In this document: piece after piece, positions 27,258-40,968 of the stretch
How the letters are laid out: every line of letters starts with the position of its first letter
Numbering within the stretch: position 1 is the first letter of the stretch
NCBI GenBank assembly: GCA_008360975.2
Contig: CM039184.1
Coordinates: 39,295,797 to 39,359,796 of the forward strand
Direction: 5' to 3'
Origin: Lichenostomus cassidix
Lineage: Eukaryota; Chordata; Aves; Passeriformes; Meliphagidae
Length of the DNA: 64,000 nt
Program-made: the position numbers and the translations under genes
The notes under the pieces: model-generated
Seen by the model: only the letters and a program-made list of their open reading frames with translations
Told to the model about the DNA's origin: nothing
Databases searched by the model: none

Positions 27258-28550
27258 TTCCCTGCCCCTGAGGACCTGAGCACTTCCGTCCTGTCTCCAA
27301 GCCAGTGAGCAGGGCAGCTTCAACACTGATCCTCTTTTAACCCTTTCTTGTGCTGTGGTGTTAGACATATAAGTCATTTAACTCCCTGGCCCTGGGAAGG
27401 GACAAGTGTGACCTTTGCATTGCAGGAGGACCCATAATTAGAGGGTAAGTACTTAATGCCCTTGTGTTGTGTGTAGGTAGAAATATGTACTGTGTGTATA
27501 ATATATACATAATATTACTGCTGCTAGCATAAGGAAAGTTACATTTTTGCAAATATATGAGTAGATAAACAAGTTGAGCCCACATAAGTCATCTGACCAC
27601 AGAGATAACTCATTGGCCATCTGTTTCTCTCTGTGACTTTTTGTTGCTTGCTCTTTGGATACAAAAATGTATCCAAATGAAGGAACTTCAGCTTGCCATT
27701 TTCATATAATTTATTTGTTGCAGACATCCTTGGGAATGATGGGTGTCTATGTCTTGTTGCTCACTGTGAAAATCATGATATCCAGAAAAAAATTGACTTC
27801 AAAAATGCCAAGCAAAACATGAACTTAGACACAAATTAGGACCATAATTTATCTAATTTATCTGAATAACTGTTTTGTCATTGGAGTTATTTAATTTTCA
27901 TCCAGAATGAGTAATCCCCCTTTTTAGTAAATATGAAACCCTGCCTTGTGCAGGAATAGCTTGGGGTAAAGATAATTAATAGGAACATTAAGTACCTGAT
28001 AACTTGCCTCTACCACCTGGGAGGTGTCCCTGCTTGTAGATCTTGTTGTAATTTATGTTCACATTGCTGTATACATCTCTATAACTGACTCTAAATCTTT
28101 GCCTCTGCTTTGAAAAGGGATTGGGCACTTCTTGCCATTAAAGGTGCACAGTGTCTTCTTTTTTTCTTCAAGAAGGCAAAGATAGAATGTTTTCTGAATT
28201 TGTTCTTGGTTTTGACCACTGAATTCACTCACAGTTGGTATGCTTATGTCTCTTAAACATTTTTGTATGAGTGAAGGTCTCAATTTCTTACCTAATTGTT
28301 CCAGGGTGGTGGAATACTGTTATTAGAAGCTGGACATGGTGAAATTTGTGTTTCTAGCCATCTTCTCTTGGACTGAAATCTATTGGTTCTGAAATCACCA
28401 AGCTTCACACTGATTTTCAAGGTGTAGCGGTCAGGGACAATGCAGTTTTCTGAAGTGGTAAGGATAAACAGGAATATGTTCAGACATCCTCTGAACCAAG
28501 ATCTTACCACTTTTGAAATGGCCTGCTCAACACCACAGTTAGCGGAGAAA

Positions 28551-28618
28551 GTTTGAGAGAAATCTGTATTACACTTATTAATTTGAGAGAAAATTAGTTT
28601 GAGAGAAATCTGTATTAC
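28551..28618. repeat. Local duplication: exact 22-base copies 46 bases apart
   Basis: Bases 28551-28572 recur exactly at 28597-28618 (GTTTGAGAGAAATCTG...). A third partial copy (TTTGAGAGAAA) lies between them. The exact identity suggests a recent duplication or conversion. Confidence 0.85.
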
Positions 28619-29237
28619 TACAACCTGTGTTATTGTAGTCACATGCTCAGAGATCACTGTTCTTGTTTTGTTTAGGGTTTTTTTTTTCTTTAAATAGGGA
28701 CAAAGTAAATGTATTGGAAACTTCTCTGGCTGGTTACACAGAAACAAGAAGTGGAACTAAATATTTAAATGAGTTGTTGATACCATACACTTAGGAAAAA
28801 ACCTTACTTTTATAATGTTAGTGGTATAGGTCTCATTAAAACAGACAAGTCTTATCAGAAATACATGATTTAAAAGAAACCCCTCGTTAGTATTGAATCA
28901 TCAGCATTCTTTTGCAAGTAATGCATGTTTGATTACTTGAGTACATAGAGAACTAGGAGTTTCATTTCATACTGAAATACTGTATTTTTTCTCTTGGATA
29001 AACCAGGCTGACTGATGGTAATTGATATAACACGCAGTGTAAGTCAAGGCAAGACTGAACCGTATCTGTTGAATCATTGCTTCTTCAATTCCTAAGAAGT
29101 TCTATGGATCTGATCTCCTTCAACAATAAATTACCTTTCTGTTAGGGTTTCTTTTGGGATGCTTTTTTAGCTGTATGCTTTGCTGAAACCTAGGTTCAGG
29201 TTACAGCTGCCAGGAGTATAGTTATTGCTTGTTTTTT

Positions 29238-29265
29238 GTAGATTCTTGCTTGTAGATTCTTGCTT
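29238..29265. repeat. Exact tandem duplication, 14-base unit x2
   Basis: GTAGATTCTTGCTT occurs twice back to back. This is the product of a simple replication-slippage event. Confidence 0.9.
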
Positions 29266-32200
29266 GTTTTATAGGGGTAAGGAGTCCAACAGACAGGCAG
29301 AGGTCACTATATATCTTGAGTTGATTCCTGCCATGAAGAGTGAGGACTGAATGCAAAGAGCATTTTTGGTTGCCAGGGCTATATACAGCAGTGCCTGTTC
29401 TCCAGATGCTTCAAAGGCTTTGTGCTGCTTCACTGGCCTAAAGCAGGGAGTCAGGGCAGAGCCTCTGTTTCAGAAGACCCCCATCTTCTTTCAGACTGTG
29501 GAGAGCCAATACTGCCTGTATGACTGAATTACTGAGGCATGTTTCTCTGTGTGCTAGTTTGGCATGCTATAAAAGATGTCTGTGATCTGTAATCATAGTT
29601 TCTCTGCTTGTTTAATCATCGAGGAACAATAATTCTGCTCACCCTCCTTTGCCTTTCATCCTCCTCCATCTCACCTTGCCAAAAGCATGTGATGTTCCTG
29701 AGCTTGCTGTAACTGTTCAGTCTTTTTTTTTTGTAGCTGGAACGTTTCTGTGAACAGGTTTTCCTCCTGTGAAGATACCCAAATATTATACTGATATCTA
29801 GAAGCAGAGGACAGCAGCTTGTCAGACATGTGTGTAGTCACAGCAGTGGCAGTTTCTGTGAGCTGGGCTACATTGATTTGCAAATAACCCAACATTAAAC
29901 AGCTTGGATAATTTCAAAGTGCAGCAGCCTGGTTCTTCAGAATCACCAGAGCTTTAAGCATGCATTTGCTGCTGGCTGGAGTACCTGTTTCCATTAACCA
30001 CTTCATCTAGTTAGAGGTTTTAAACTCCTGGTACCTTTCATGACACTGAAGTCCAAAGGCTCCTCAGACTGTGAATATCACGATGACAAACAGTTACTTT
30101 TCTCCTCAAGTACACAATTTGTAAGTTTGGACAGGGATGGACATTTTTATGGATGTCTGGTGGAGCATCTTGTCAGAAGCTAGTATGGATAGGGCCCATA
30201 AGACCTTATGAGACAAGGAAACCAAACACAAGTTCCTAAAAATTAATGTAAAATTAATTTTTTCATTGAGTTTATGATACCCAAATGAGAAAGGAGAGGC
30301 ATTGAATATTTAGGGTGAGGCAGGGGACAGAAATAAGGCCCTTACCATGCTATTTACCTCAAGGGGAATGGAAGTGAACAGGAAAATGTGACCACCTACC
30401 AACCCTTTTGACCCACAAAGCCCATTGCTTACAGCTGGACCCTATGTCAGTGGCAATGCACCATTGTGTTTGCCTGCTCCCCCACCCTGCAAGCAAGTCT
30501 CTCAGCGTTTAAGGTGACAGTACTTGGCAAAGCTGGTATGCTAAAATGACTGCTATTTTTCCTTCTACCTACCTTGAAAATCCCACCCTGGATAATTACC
30601 TGGGTTTGTTGAGAAAAGCTGCAGTGGAAAAGAGGCTTGTTAGTTTATGGGATAAGAGAGGATAAACCAGGTTTCTCAATCCCTGTTCCTTTTGTGTGCC
30701 CTAGAAGGCTCTTGGCAGAAAGATATCTGGATTTCCAGGGCAGCAGGGAACCACACTGGTTTCTATTGCAGTAATTGGGCAGATGCTACAGAAGATGATG
30801 CAATAAAACCTATATGTTACTTCTACATAGCTGGGCTTTTGGTAATTGCTGTGTGACCATTTATAAAGTAAATAATTAGTTTTCACAGAGAAGAAGTAGG
30901 ATACAATATATATTGGAGAGATTTATGAGAGCTAAAAGGTAACACATGCATATATTGGCAGCTGTTTACAACAGTAATTTGTGTGCTTCGTTTAATTCCT
31001 GAATTTTATTTCAAAAGCTGCAGACAATGCACGATTGAGAAAATGGTGGCTGGAAGCAAAGCAACTGAGAAATGTATTTGAAAAGCCTGCATATGATATC
31101 CATTCCTTTTGTAAAGAATATTTCCTTTATGACCTCCTCCTGCTTTGTATTTAACATTTCAAAGATCTTTGTGGGACTCTCTGTAGGCTGTGTCTTCGCG
31201 AAGCCAGTAGCCAAGGATTTAAAGTATTGTCAGTGCTGGCCTGAAGCTGGAAACTGCAGGCGGCTTTAATCTCAGGGTGGGGGGTGGGTGTTTAAACCCA
31301 ACCTTTTGTGTTCAGATTAGGGAGTGCAGGAGGATAGACTTAAGGGGTGTTAGTGAGATTTTTTTCCCTGGCAGTTCAGTAATAGCATCAGGCTTTGGAA
31401 ATACTTTTTTCCAAGTCTTTGTTATTTCAGTAATTAGTATGTGGTGGGTAGAAATCCATAGGGTTTGTGGTTTTTTTAAGTACCTCAGCAATGACATGGG
31501 GATATGGGCAATAAAAAGAAGTACTTGTTTTTATAACTTTTTACTCCTTGGATGACTGTGGGCACTTAAATGCCTTTTCAGATAGTCTATCATTGTTTCA
31601 GTCCTGATGTCTGTGTTTATTTTGTCTTGGTTCCATCAGCTAGGGTAATAGTAAGATCCATCTTTAGAGAGGAAGGAAGACAAAAACAATTTGACACTAG
31701 CATCATGCTCTGACAAATCTGAAACCTGCCAGTTGTGAAGGCAGATTGCCTGATCTACTTTACACTGTCTGAGAGATGGAAAGGTTACTAAACATCTCCC
31801 CCATTAAGAAAAAGATCAAAGGCAAGTCGCTGAGCACTTGCATGTGGAGCTGCTTTTACTTTATATTATAATCTCTGAAACATTTGTCCTTAGTTCTTGT
31901 TGATTCCTGGAATAGCTGGGAGTACAAAGCATTTGAAATTTTTATGTATGGGAGCATGGTGACTCCTTGCTAAAGTTTCTGAGATGAACACCATAACTAA
32001 TAAGATTTACCATGGTTGGATTGTGTAGGTATTGAGTTCAGCTCAATAGTGATCAGTTTTAATGAAGACTGAAGACTTTCTAGCTCTTAATTTTGTATAT
32101 GATTCTTTCAAATAGAATTCTAACGCTCGGAAATTTTACTTTCCTGTAAATTTTAATTTCCTGTAAATTAAGGTCTTACTTAAGATGTTTGTTTCTTTTG

Positions 32201-32501
32201 AGAATGATATTTTTAGGTTTCTGGAAATATTAAATGTCAGGGGTTCTCTGTGCCTCACACAAGTTCGTTATAATACATAAAGCATTTGAAAGAAATCCTA
32301 TCCTATGCCACTGCTATTCACATGCTTTAAAGGATGTAAGTATGGTTTTGTGGTGGGAATGAGGAGTACCCTTTTCAGAATTGGAAAAGAATATTCTTTT
32401 TTACTTTTCTAATTTTATATTAATTTACTTTTCCTAATTTCACAATTTTATTTCGATTATCACAATGATGTTCCTTTTCAATAAGCAGAATTTTTTTTCT
32501 T

Positions 32502-32528
32502 CATAACATCATACAAACATAACATCAT
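32502..32528. repeat. Short direct repeat, 16-base period
   Basis: CATAACATCAT occurs at 32502-32512 and at 32518-32528. Confidence 0.85.
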
Positions 32529-34851
32529 GTTTTACTTGTTCTTATCCTTGACTCTGGTCAGAAAGTTATAGGTTGGAAAATTCACACCAGAGACTGTTCT
32601 TATACCCAGTGTGACACTTTAGTGTTGCGTTAGAAATATTTTGCTAAGGTGAGGCTTTGGATGCTGCTCCCTTTTGCTGAGCTCCACAGAGGACTCAAAG
32701 ATCTTGCACTGACCTCCAGAAATCTGAGAGGTAATAGTGCTCTCCTGGATTTAAGCCCCTCTTTGTGTTTAAAACCAAATTAATTAATAACAAAGCAACT
32801 GACAGCCACACAGTAATGTGGAAGGATGTATTAAAAAAAAAACCAAAAAACCAGAGCTCCCCAAGGTCGATAAATTTGCTTTAACAGATTGCTACTGTAG
32901 GGTGTCACTTAGTAAGGCAAAAAATTATTTTGTTGCACTAGTCCCCTGTGGAAGAATTTAACTTTCTTACAAGGTGATGGAAGAAGTTTAAGACCCAGTG
33001 CTATAAAATGTTTTTTTCTTGTTCCTCTACTAGAATACAAAAATCTCTGCATTCACGAGAAATGCTAAGAACAGCTTCTACAGAGAGGCAAGTGCAAGTG
33101 GTGCCTGCATAAACCTTCACCTGAACAGGGCAATGGGAAATTGTCTCTGGTTGCACACAGGTGGGTAATATCAGAGCTTCAAAAGCAAGCAGAAGATGGC
33201 AACAAGGGGTAATCAGGGCAGGTGTCTCAGGAGTGGAATGTTCCTTCTGATGGGTGCTACTGCAGAGTCAGAAGAGATGGGACGAGCTCCAGGGTCCCAC
33301 TGAAAAACAATGACTAAAGAGTACCAACTTCAGAGGAACAAACTGACTCTGCAACACTGCAGCCTGGTCCAGAGAACACGCAGACTGATAATTTTGTATT
33401 GATTTTCCAGAAGCTTTTGAGTCAGGCATGTGTAGAGTCATCTAATTTCTGTCTGTGCTAATGATTCCTCTCAAGAGTTTTTTCATGCCCAAATGTATGT
33501 GCCAATGAGACAGCCTCTGAATCTAAGACTAGAAATATCTAAGAAGTAATTGAATTACTTTTCTGTGAGGTGAGGAACTGGTGCTTTTTCACTCTTAGGT
33601 TTATCTCTTGCTCGCATTCTTTTCAAATTTATGGGTGGAAACCATACATTTTTAGTACTAAACCACTATTTTGAAAGCCTATTTAATTTAAGCAGAGCTT
33701 CATGCACATATGGAAGTAAATTCATGACATGAGATTGTTTACAAAGGGTGGAGTAGCCTATTTTCAGGCCTCCCAACTTTTCTACAATTTTAAAGATCTC
33801 TGCCTCTTGTACATGCTATATATATGCAACTATAAAATATATTCACTGTATTGCACAGCTGTATAAGCAAGAATTTTGAGAGGGCCCTTAGTACTGGGTT
33901 ATTCAGCAAATGTTCTGTGGCATTAAAGCAGCTGCTGGGATTTAGTTCCCTTGGTATGCTGTTTTTAGGACTGCCCATCAAATATGTTCATTGTCCTGTT
34001 TGCAGGACAGCGCAAGCCATGCGAGATACAAAATACTGCCCACTTCTCACTGCCAAGGGTCTTCTTTTCATAATGCGTTTTTTCTTTAAAAGTACCTACC
34101 TGACACACAGAATCTCCATGTTTGTGTTGATGTAGCATTCAGAAGCGTCACAAGAGCCCAAGACATGCATGGTCTTGGTGCCATCTTTGCGACATAGGCT
34201 CTGCAGAGGAATGGGAATAGACACAGAGATGTGGGAATTAGTCTCTAGGAAGATAATCTGTAATGGCTTTTACTGCTGGTGGGATCTACACTGGCTGTTC
34301 ATTTCCTGCTCTCCATTTATTCAACTCCCAAAGCAGAAAGTCAGGCTGTTATTCTAACTTACAGTACAGCTGGCCCCCATATATCAGTACGTTACTTAAA
34401 TACCAGGGTACTAATGATATGTGACACCAGTGGAAAACAAAAAAGTTGAGGCCAACATTTTTGGCGTATCTTTTGCTACTATATCCTTTGGAAGAACAGT
34501 CAGTGAATGAATTGAGTTGTGATTTGAATTGCTGTGAGTTCACTTCTCCAAGTCTTAGAATTCTGTTATATGTGAGAGGAAGTCTGTGCAGGATTCACAG
34601 CTTGTCTACCTCTCTAGTTAGTTTTGTGCACTGAGGAGTTACAAGCCCAGCTTCTACGTTTTAGCTAACTAGCTTTGAGTCAGTGATAATAGGAGAGGAA
34701 AAGCATGCATGAAAGCAAAAGCTGTATCCTGCAAGTGTAGCTGCTTGTACACTGGTTTTCAGGTAGATTTGGGTATCCAGATTGAAAACCCTTCTGCATC
34801 AATTGTCTTCTGTGCAGAGGAAGCACAAATGCAATCAGAAGGTCTGGCATT

Positions 34852-34909
34852 AAAAAAAAAAAAAGAAAAGGAAAAAAAAAAAAGACAAGAAAAAAACCCC
34901 AACCAAAAC
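34852..34909. repeat. A-rich tract
   Basis: Runs of 8-12 A are broken by G and C and end in AACCCCAACCAAAACA. No retroposed body was identified upstream, so I call it simple low-complexity DNA. Confidence 0.85.
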
Positions 34910-37520
34910 AGGGGAGCCTTTTTTCTCATAACAGACAGGTTTTTCTTAAAAGTCATACAAACTAAAATAAATACCACAGCACATAAGGCACCACACAGAA
35001 AAATGAATCAGTGAACTACAGCACATGTGCAGCAGCAGCGCTGCATTCCTGTCATCACACATTCCCACAGCATAACACCGAGAGAAATATGATCTGAAAC
35101 TAGTTTAAGAGGTGCTGTAAGTAAGCCAGGATTACTACCATGCTATAACACAACTTGATAGCAAGACTGAAGACTTGCTTGTGATAAGCTCTGAAACATT
35201 TTATTTTTTTTATTTGGAAAATTTTTCTCGTATACCTTTGCCCTTGGGATTTTTTTCTTTCCCTTTTTAGTGGAGTTTCTCAAATGCTCTCTTCAAGAAG
35301 AGAGTTGTCTGGGCAAGCTCAGCTTTTCCCTTGCCAATAAATCTATCAAGCAAGGCTGCCTCATTTTGTGACCTGGACCACAAGCATAGATTACGAGTAC
35401 TTGGCTTCTCTTGCATATTTGAGTAACAACAAGTACTAGTAAGAGGTGACAAATTAATAGTGTTAGTGTCAGAAGTCTAAGGACTGATGTGAAAGGGTGT
35501 GAGCGAATTTTCTGGTTTGTTCTTGATAGTATATCTGATTACAAATATCTGGAAGGGAAAAGTAGTGCTTCCTCCAGCCAAAGACAGTTGCAGACTGTCT
35601 GTGTTGCCAGACCTCCTTAACCCATAAGGGATTGCTAAAAAGCATGTCTTTTAGAGTCTGAGTTCTGCACCTTTGTTAATATCAAGATACGAGAATCCAC
35701 ACATGAAAATGGTGAATTTATGGAGTGGACAACTTTCTCCTTCATGGATTTATTAATACTAGAAATGCTAGCAATGTATTTTCTCAGGAAGACTATAATG
35801 CAGAGCTGTAAATCTAATAAACCCATAGATTACCAAGATCTGTGATGTAATACATGAGCTTGGTGTTTTTCACAAGTTCATAATTACATTTTTCCCACCT
35901 CTTCTCATACTCCATTCTCCCTCCTTCTCTGCTGCTTTTCAAATGCTTATACCACAGGCTTTTCCCCCTGATTTATTTTCTGTTAATTCCTTTCTGCTCT
36001 CCCTCTTTTATTTTCACAGACCCTGCATTTCCTTCCTAGAATCTCACAGCATCCTATCTCCACCTTTTAAAATGCTACAGAATGTGATGGTGTTATTTGC
36101 ATAGGCCACAGAATGACCCTCTGCTCCCTGTTTTACCTGGCTGCTGGTGACTGTGGCCTTCCTTAGTGCAAGGTCTCCTGAGTGTCCCAGTACAACTGAT
36201 GTTATTCATAGAGTTTGTTTCTGAAGCTGGGGACTGGGAAAGGACTCCTATCACAGACCTGCAGAGTGTGACACCACAAAACTCCGTGTGGCACTTGGCA
36301 TCTTGTCACTATTAGCTCCCCTGGTGGTGTTGGGTGCTTGTCAGGCACCAGCTCAGCTGACAGTAATAAAGTGAAGCCCTTCTAATTTCCTCCATGAGGC
36401 TGCCAGTTCAGGCTGTGTGGAACTGGCAAGTAGTGACAGGGTAAGGGAGAAGCCAGGCTTTGAATACATAATTTGAAAGAAAATTATTTTAGAGGTGTAG
36501 CTTGTCTTAGTGAAGAGGGGGATTGCTTTCCTCCTTGCATGTCATATTATTTTGCCATTTTTCTTTTAGAATTTGGCTTGTGTGTTTATTTAATTTGAAT
36601 ACCTCATGCAGTCAGTCCCCAAGCCAAGGAAGCAGCCACGGCAGTAACACCAGCCTACTGAAGCCTGCTGCTGTCCCTATGGAAGCTTGTTTGTCATAGA
36701 GAGGAAAAGAGCAGCAGTCCCAGCTGAAACTTGAAATACCACATTACATGAGAGCAATTACCTTATATGCATGAGCACGCGTGCACATACGCATGCAGAG
36801 AAATATATATACAGCTCACTGTATTGTACTCTGCTACATAATTATTATTTTCCAGATAAGGAAAAATAAACCTATGAAATGGAAGCTGAGATCCCAAAGT
36901 TTTAACAGCACATTTGCCAGTGATTTCCTACAGTCTTCTGGGGCAGTTATGTCCTTTTCTTTTATACATTTTCCATCTACAAAATGGGAACAGACCTGCT
37001 TAGCAACCAATAAGTGTTTTTGAAGATCAGATACAATATATATTCTTGGTAATATTCATTTTTTCACTTTTTAAAAGATAAAACTGATTTTCAGAAGCCA
37101 AGATTTTGAATTGTTTCTCCAAAAGTCTTCAGGCTCCTTATGAACTTGGACTGAAGGAGGGTTGTAATTGAAAACTTGAACATACAAACATCCTTTGTAA
37201 TGTCTGATATGGACCTAAGCTTCTTTTTTGAAGTTCATAATGTTAAGTCTATACTTTTGAAATGGCTACTGTTATGTTGCCAATTCCTGATAAGGAATTG
37301 TTAGGTTATGAGGGAGGCAGGATGCCTATTTTTGGTTTAGTTCAGACTTTTTCCCCCAAGATCTCTAAGCTCTATTTATCCAAGCATCATCTCTTCCTCT
37401 AGTAATCCAAGAAAGAGATGCTTCCTGTTGCTTTAAACAGTGAATTAGCGAAATGAATGCTTTATCTGATTCTCAGCAAAAAACTTCTGAATTTATTTTT
37501 TCCCTTATGAAACAAAAGAT

Positions 37521-37608
37521 CTCCCCAAAAACAAACCAAAAAATCAAAAACCAAAACAAAACCCTCTCCAAACAATTAGGGATGAATTGGGAAAAGAAAA
37601 AAAAAAAA
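37521..37608. repeat. A/C-rich and A-rich low-complexity tract
   Basis: CCCCAAAAACAAACCAAAA-type sequence at 37521-37563, then a poly(A)-like run at 37591-37608. These are the complementary type to the T/G tracts elsewhere in the window. Confidence 0.8.
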
Positions 37609-40597
37609 GCATGAGCAAAAAGCTTTGAAACCATCTCCTCTTCATTTTTCTTATTACTACCAAGTGTTCAGATTCCCATTAGTACAATTCCTGCCTGGAA
37701 GAAGAATTTTGCCTTACTTCTAGCAAGCTCTATCAGATCATTTCCATACTTCTTTTCACAATAAGGCAAAACTTTACCGATATGTTACAGGTAGACAAAA
37801 ATATTTGTAAATTAATGCAGAATTTCCCCGTGGTTTCAGCCAAAGAAATTGGTCCTCCCTGCCCCTGTTGGTATTGTTGGAATAAACAGCATATTTTTAT
37901 TTATTTCAAACTGCGCTTATAAGGGTACTATACTATTGTTCATCAATCAGGACAGCCATTTGTAGCTGAGAATTCTTCTTTCCTTACCCTGCTCTGACAT
38001 AGCCATATGAATCCAGAAATTTATTTTTCTTTATTAAGGAAAAAAAGTAAATTTAAATGCCTCAGAATGAAAGGTTGTGGATTTGTTTGTTCATTTTGTT
38101 TTTGTTTTTTTTTTTTTTTAAAGCCCTCAAATTTTAGCTTTCAGATCACACAAAGAAAATTGTTTTATTTCAGTTTGGCCACTGAAGCAAAAAAAATCAA
38201 TTGCATTCACAGTTCTAGCTCTTATTCCAAAGAAAACAGCCAAAACTTAAACTTGGTCTTTAATTATATATTTGATTCATCCCAGTAACAACACTTGACT
38301 TCAAACAATTCAAGAGCAGGAGGAAACTTGCTCTGAATTCCTCTCTTCAAAGAGGAGGACTCTTTCGGATAACATGTCAGAAGACTTTAAGCTGAAACCA
38401 AACAAGATAACTGTGAGAAGACTTAATACATGGAACTTCAGCTAACCACAGGAACGACTCAATACTGAGAGAAGGCCTCCAAAATTGTTTTTAAACAAAT
38501 CTCCCCACATTTGGGAAGGGAAAATTGACCTTGATAGATGGACAAACCATCTCTCATTCCCTCCTCTTTTCATAGCTGTAGGAGCAAATTATTATTCATT
38601 TAAAATTACCACACAATGAAAATGCATCATTATCTGTACCCAAAACTATGAACCAGTCTACTTCCTACAAGTGATAAGTAGAAGATACCATGTGTTAATT
38701 GTATGTACTGTATTACTCTCATGACAGTCCACAGAAGTGCACAAATTAAGTCAATTAAAACTACTTGAAAGACTTGTGTGCACTGTCACCAGTTCCTTAG
38801 TGCACAGTAAATTTCTTGGAAAGAATTGGGATATGTGTGCTTTATCTGGCAGTTGCAGAGCCATCCCCTCTTTTTTTATTTGATACTTGTTAGAATATTT
38901 CAGTTGAGAATAATTATATAGAAAGCCAGTGTAAAGATCACTGTGGCCTTGTTTGTTATCACGAGTATTTGTGTGTGTGTCCTGCTTTGTTCTGTCTTTC
39001 TGCTTCTTGACCTCATTTTTCTTCCTCATTGCTGATTCCTATTTGTCTCTTGTCTCATGTCGTCTTTTAATGGAACAGATTGATATCTAGGGCTGTGTCT
39101 AGACTAGGAGAAAAGTTGAGTTTAGTTCAGCAGTAAGTTGAAGTTAGCTGGCAGCTATATTCAACCACTTCTTGACCACTGGAAAGGCAAAGCCATCATT
39201 CATTCAATTTTCAGATGGTACAATTTTATGCTCCTAGCTAGAATTTAATTTGCTTCTACATCTGGTAAAATAGGTATGTTTTTTAGGTTTGACTTAGCTA
39301 GGCACTGCTAACCAATCTCTACTCCAGCCTCAGCCTTCGAGGAGAATACTGAACTATTCTCGAAGTTCTCCTTATGGTTTTTCTGGGTGAAAACATGCTC
39401 TATTATAAGCTTTGCGTAGGTTGATGAGTAAATTGCTGGATGAGTAAGTTGCATGATGGAAAATCTTATGTTTTTATTAGAGGAGCTCTAGGCCATCTTT
39501 TTTCTTGTCTTAACTTTTTCTTGTTGCTACCACTATCCTAAGCATCAGTGGAAACATATCATTCCTGATAGTTTTTCATAGTTGGAAGAAGATGAGGCTG
39601 AATGAGAAAGAATCCCATGGCATTTAACTTTCAACTTTCTTGCTGAGTTTCATTAATGTAATTTCTATTCATGTGAAAGGGACTGCTGTATGAACCCCTG
39701 AATAATTCTATGGTGTGTGTGCTGCCCACAGTAGCATAGATAGCCAGATGGGCTGAGGTGGCCACTGAAGTGACTAACCCATAGCTGTGCAGCAAGGCAG
39801 CTAAGGGATATGTCATGGGCCGCTGGCTTTGATGTTAAGTTCATTCACTGATGGTCATCCTTTTACTGGTTCACCATTATTGAAAATTTCCAGTTACAAA
39901 ATTACAGCTCTCTGTTTTTCCGTGCTCTTAGAAATTTGACAGAAAACACGGTAAGAAAGATAATATATAAAAATGTAAATATATAAGTAATTTATTGGCA
40001 ACATTTTCACATCCCTGCATTGCAGTTGTCCCCATTGGTAATGGTGGCAGCACCTGACACCAGGCGTGCTCACAGCAGTCTCGCAGAGGAGGAATCGAGT
40101 CCCTTCGCACAGTTCTGGTTAGCTGGAGTTCATAAAACGCCCAGGGGGCCAGGCCCCACTCAAGAGGGTGCCCTGGGCGCAGATGTGTGAGGCAGTGCGG
40201 TGAGAGGGTGGGCAACCCCCTTCCCGCCAGTGAAAGGATAACCCCTGCATATCCTGGGGGAGCGTGGTGGGTTTTTAACGTGGTGGTGTGACTGACTAGG
40301 CCCTCCTGGGGAGAGCCGGTTCTGCAGGCGCCGACAGGGAAAGGCAGCGGAGGATGCGCGGGTGAAGCCCGCAGGCAGTACTCGGGGGTGCCCCGGGGAT
40401 GCAGATCTCCGCCGGCGCCCTTCCCTCGGCTGTGTCCATTTGCCCCGGGGCTGGCCCGGGCCGGGAGCGCTGCCCGAAGGAGCCGATGGCCGCAGCCCGG
40501 ACCGCAAGGCCGCCTTGCCCGCCGCCCGCAGCCCGGCGCTGAGAGGTGCCCGGCGCTGCGCACTCGGCCCCGGCACTCCGCCGCCACTGCCACCGCC

Positions 40598-40632
40598 AGG
40601 AAGGAAGGAAGGACGGACGGACGGACGGAAAG
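40598..40632 (+). repeat. Tetranucleotide repeat (GGAA)n-(GGAC)n in the CpG island
   Basis: A compound microsatellite of about three AAGG/GGAA units runs directly into about four GGAC units, then GGAAAGG. It lies about 1.05 kb upstream of the STOX2 start codon. GGAA repeats are potential ETS-factor binding arrays and such tracts are often length-polymorphic. The purine strand is the + strand. Confidence 0.85.
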
Positions 40633-40816
40633 GAGGCGGGGCGGGAGGGGGCCGGGCCCCTGCGGTGCACGGGGCTTTGTACGCGGACGCCTGCCAGCCG
40701 GTGCCGCGCGGGGGAGCGTGGAGCCCGGCGGGACTAGCACGGGTCCGGCGGGAGTAGCATGAGCCCGGGCGGCGGCGCGGCGCCCGGCGCTCCGGCAGCG
40801 GCTGCTCTCGGCGCGG

Positions 40817-40859
40817 CGGGGCGGAGGGCGGGCGGCGGGCGGGCCGGGCAGGCGGGCGG
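40817..40859 (+). promoter_or_regulatory. G-quadruplex-prone G-run cluster with Sp1-like boxes
   Basis: At least seven runs of three or more G are separated by 1-5 base loops on the + strand, so this meets the usual G-quadruplex pattern with runs to spare. Overlapping GGGCGG-like units could also bind Sp/KLF factors. It sits in the core of the STOX2 CpG island. Confidence 0.6.
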
Positions 40860-40968
40860 AGCGGCCGGCGGCCTCCCCGGTGGCCTCGCCCCCCGCGCCG
40901 GCCGCCCCTAGCGCGGAGCCGGCGGCGGTCCAGCCCCGGGAACAGGCGGGCGGGAGTCGGCGCCGACC

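Larger units (their letters stand above)
14016..40309. other. Long stretch upstream of STOX2 without a recognised gene
   Basis: About 26 kb of AT-rich DNA with small local duplications (listed separately), homopolymer runs and no clear transposon. The longest frame outside the CpG islands is 17446-17976 on the + strand (176 codons). It has no recognisable domain. It may be intergenic DNA or an intron of a longer STOX2 transcript that starts further upstream. I looked for coding exons of an upstream neighbour and recognised none. Confidence 0.6.

Noticed and set aside
28292..28747. 151-codon minus-strand frame
   Set aside because: Crosses the recent 22-base local duplication and a poly-T tract; no family resemblance.
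34709..35014. Plus-strand frame with a long Lys/Glu run
   Set aside because: Produced by the A-rich tract at 34852-34909.
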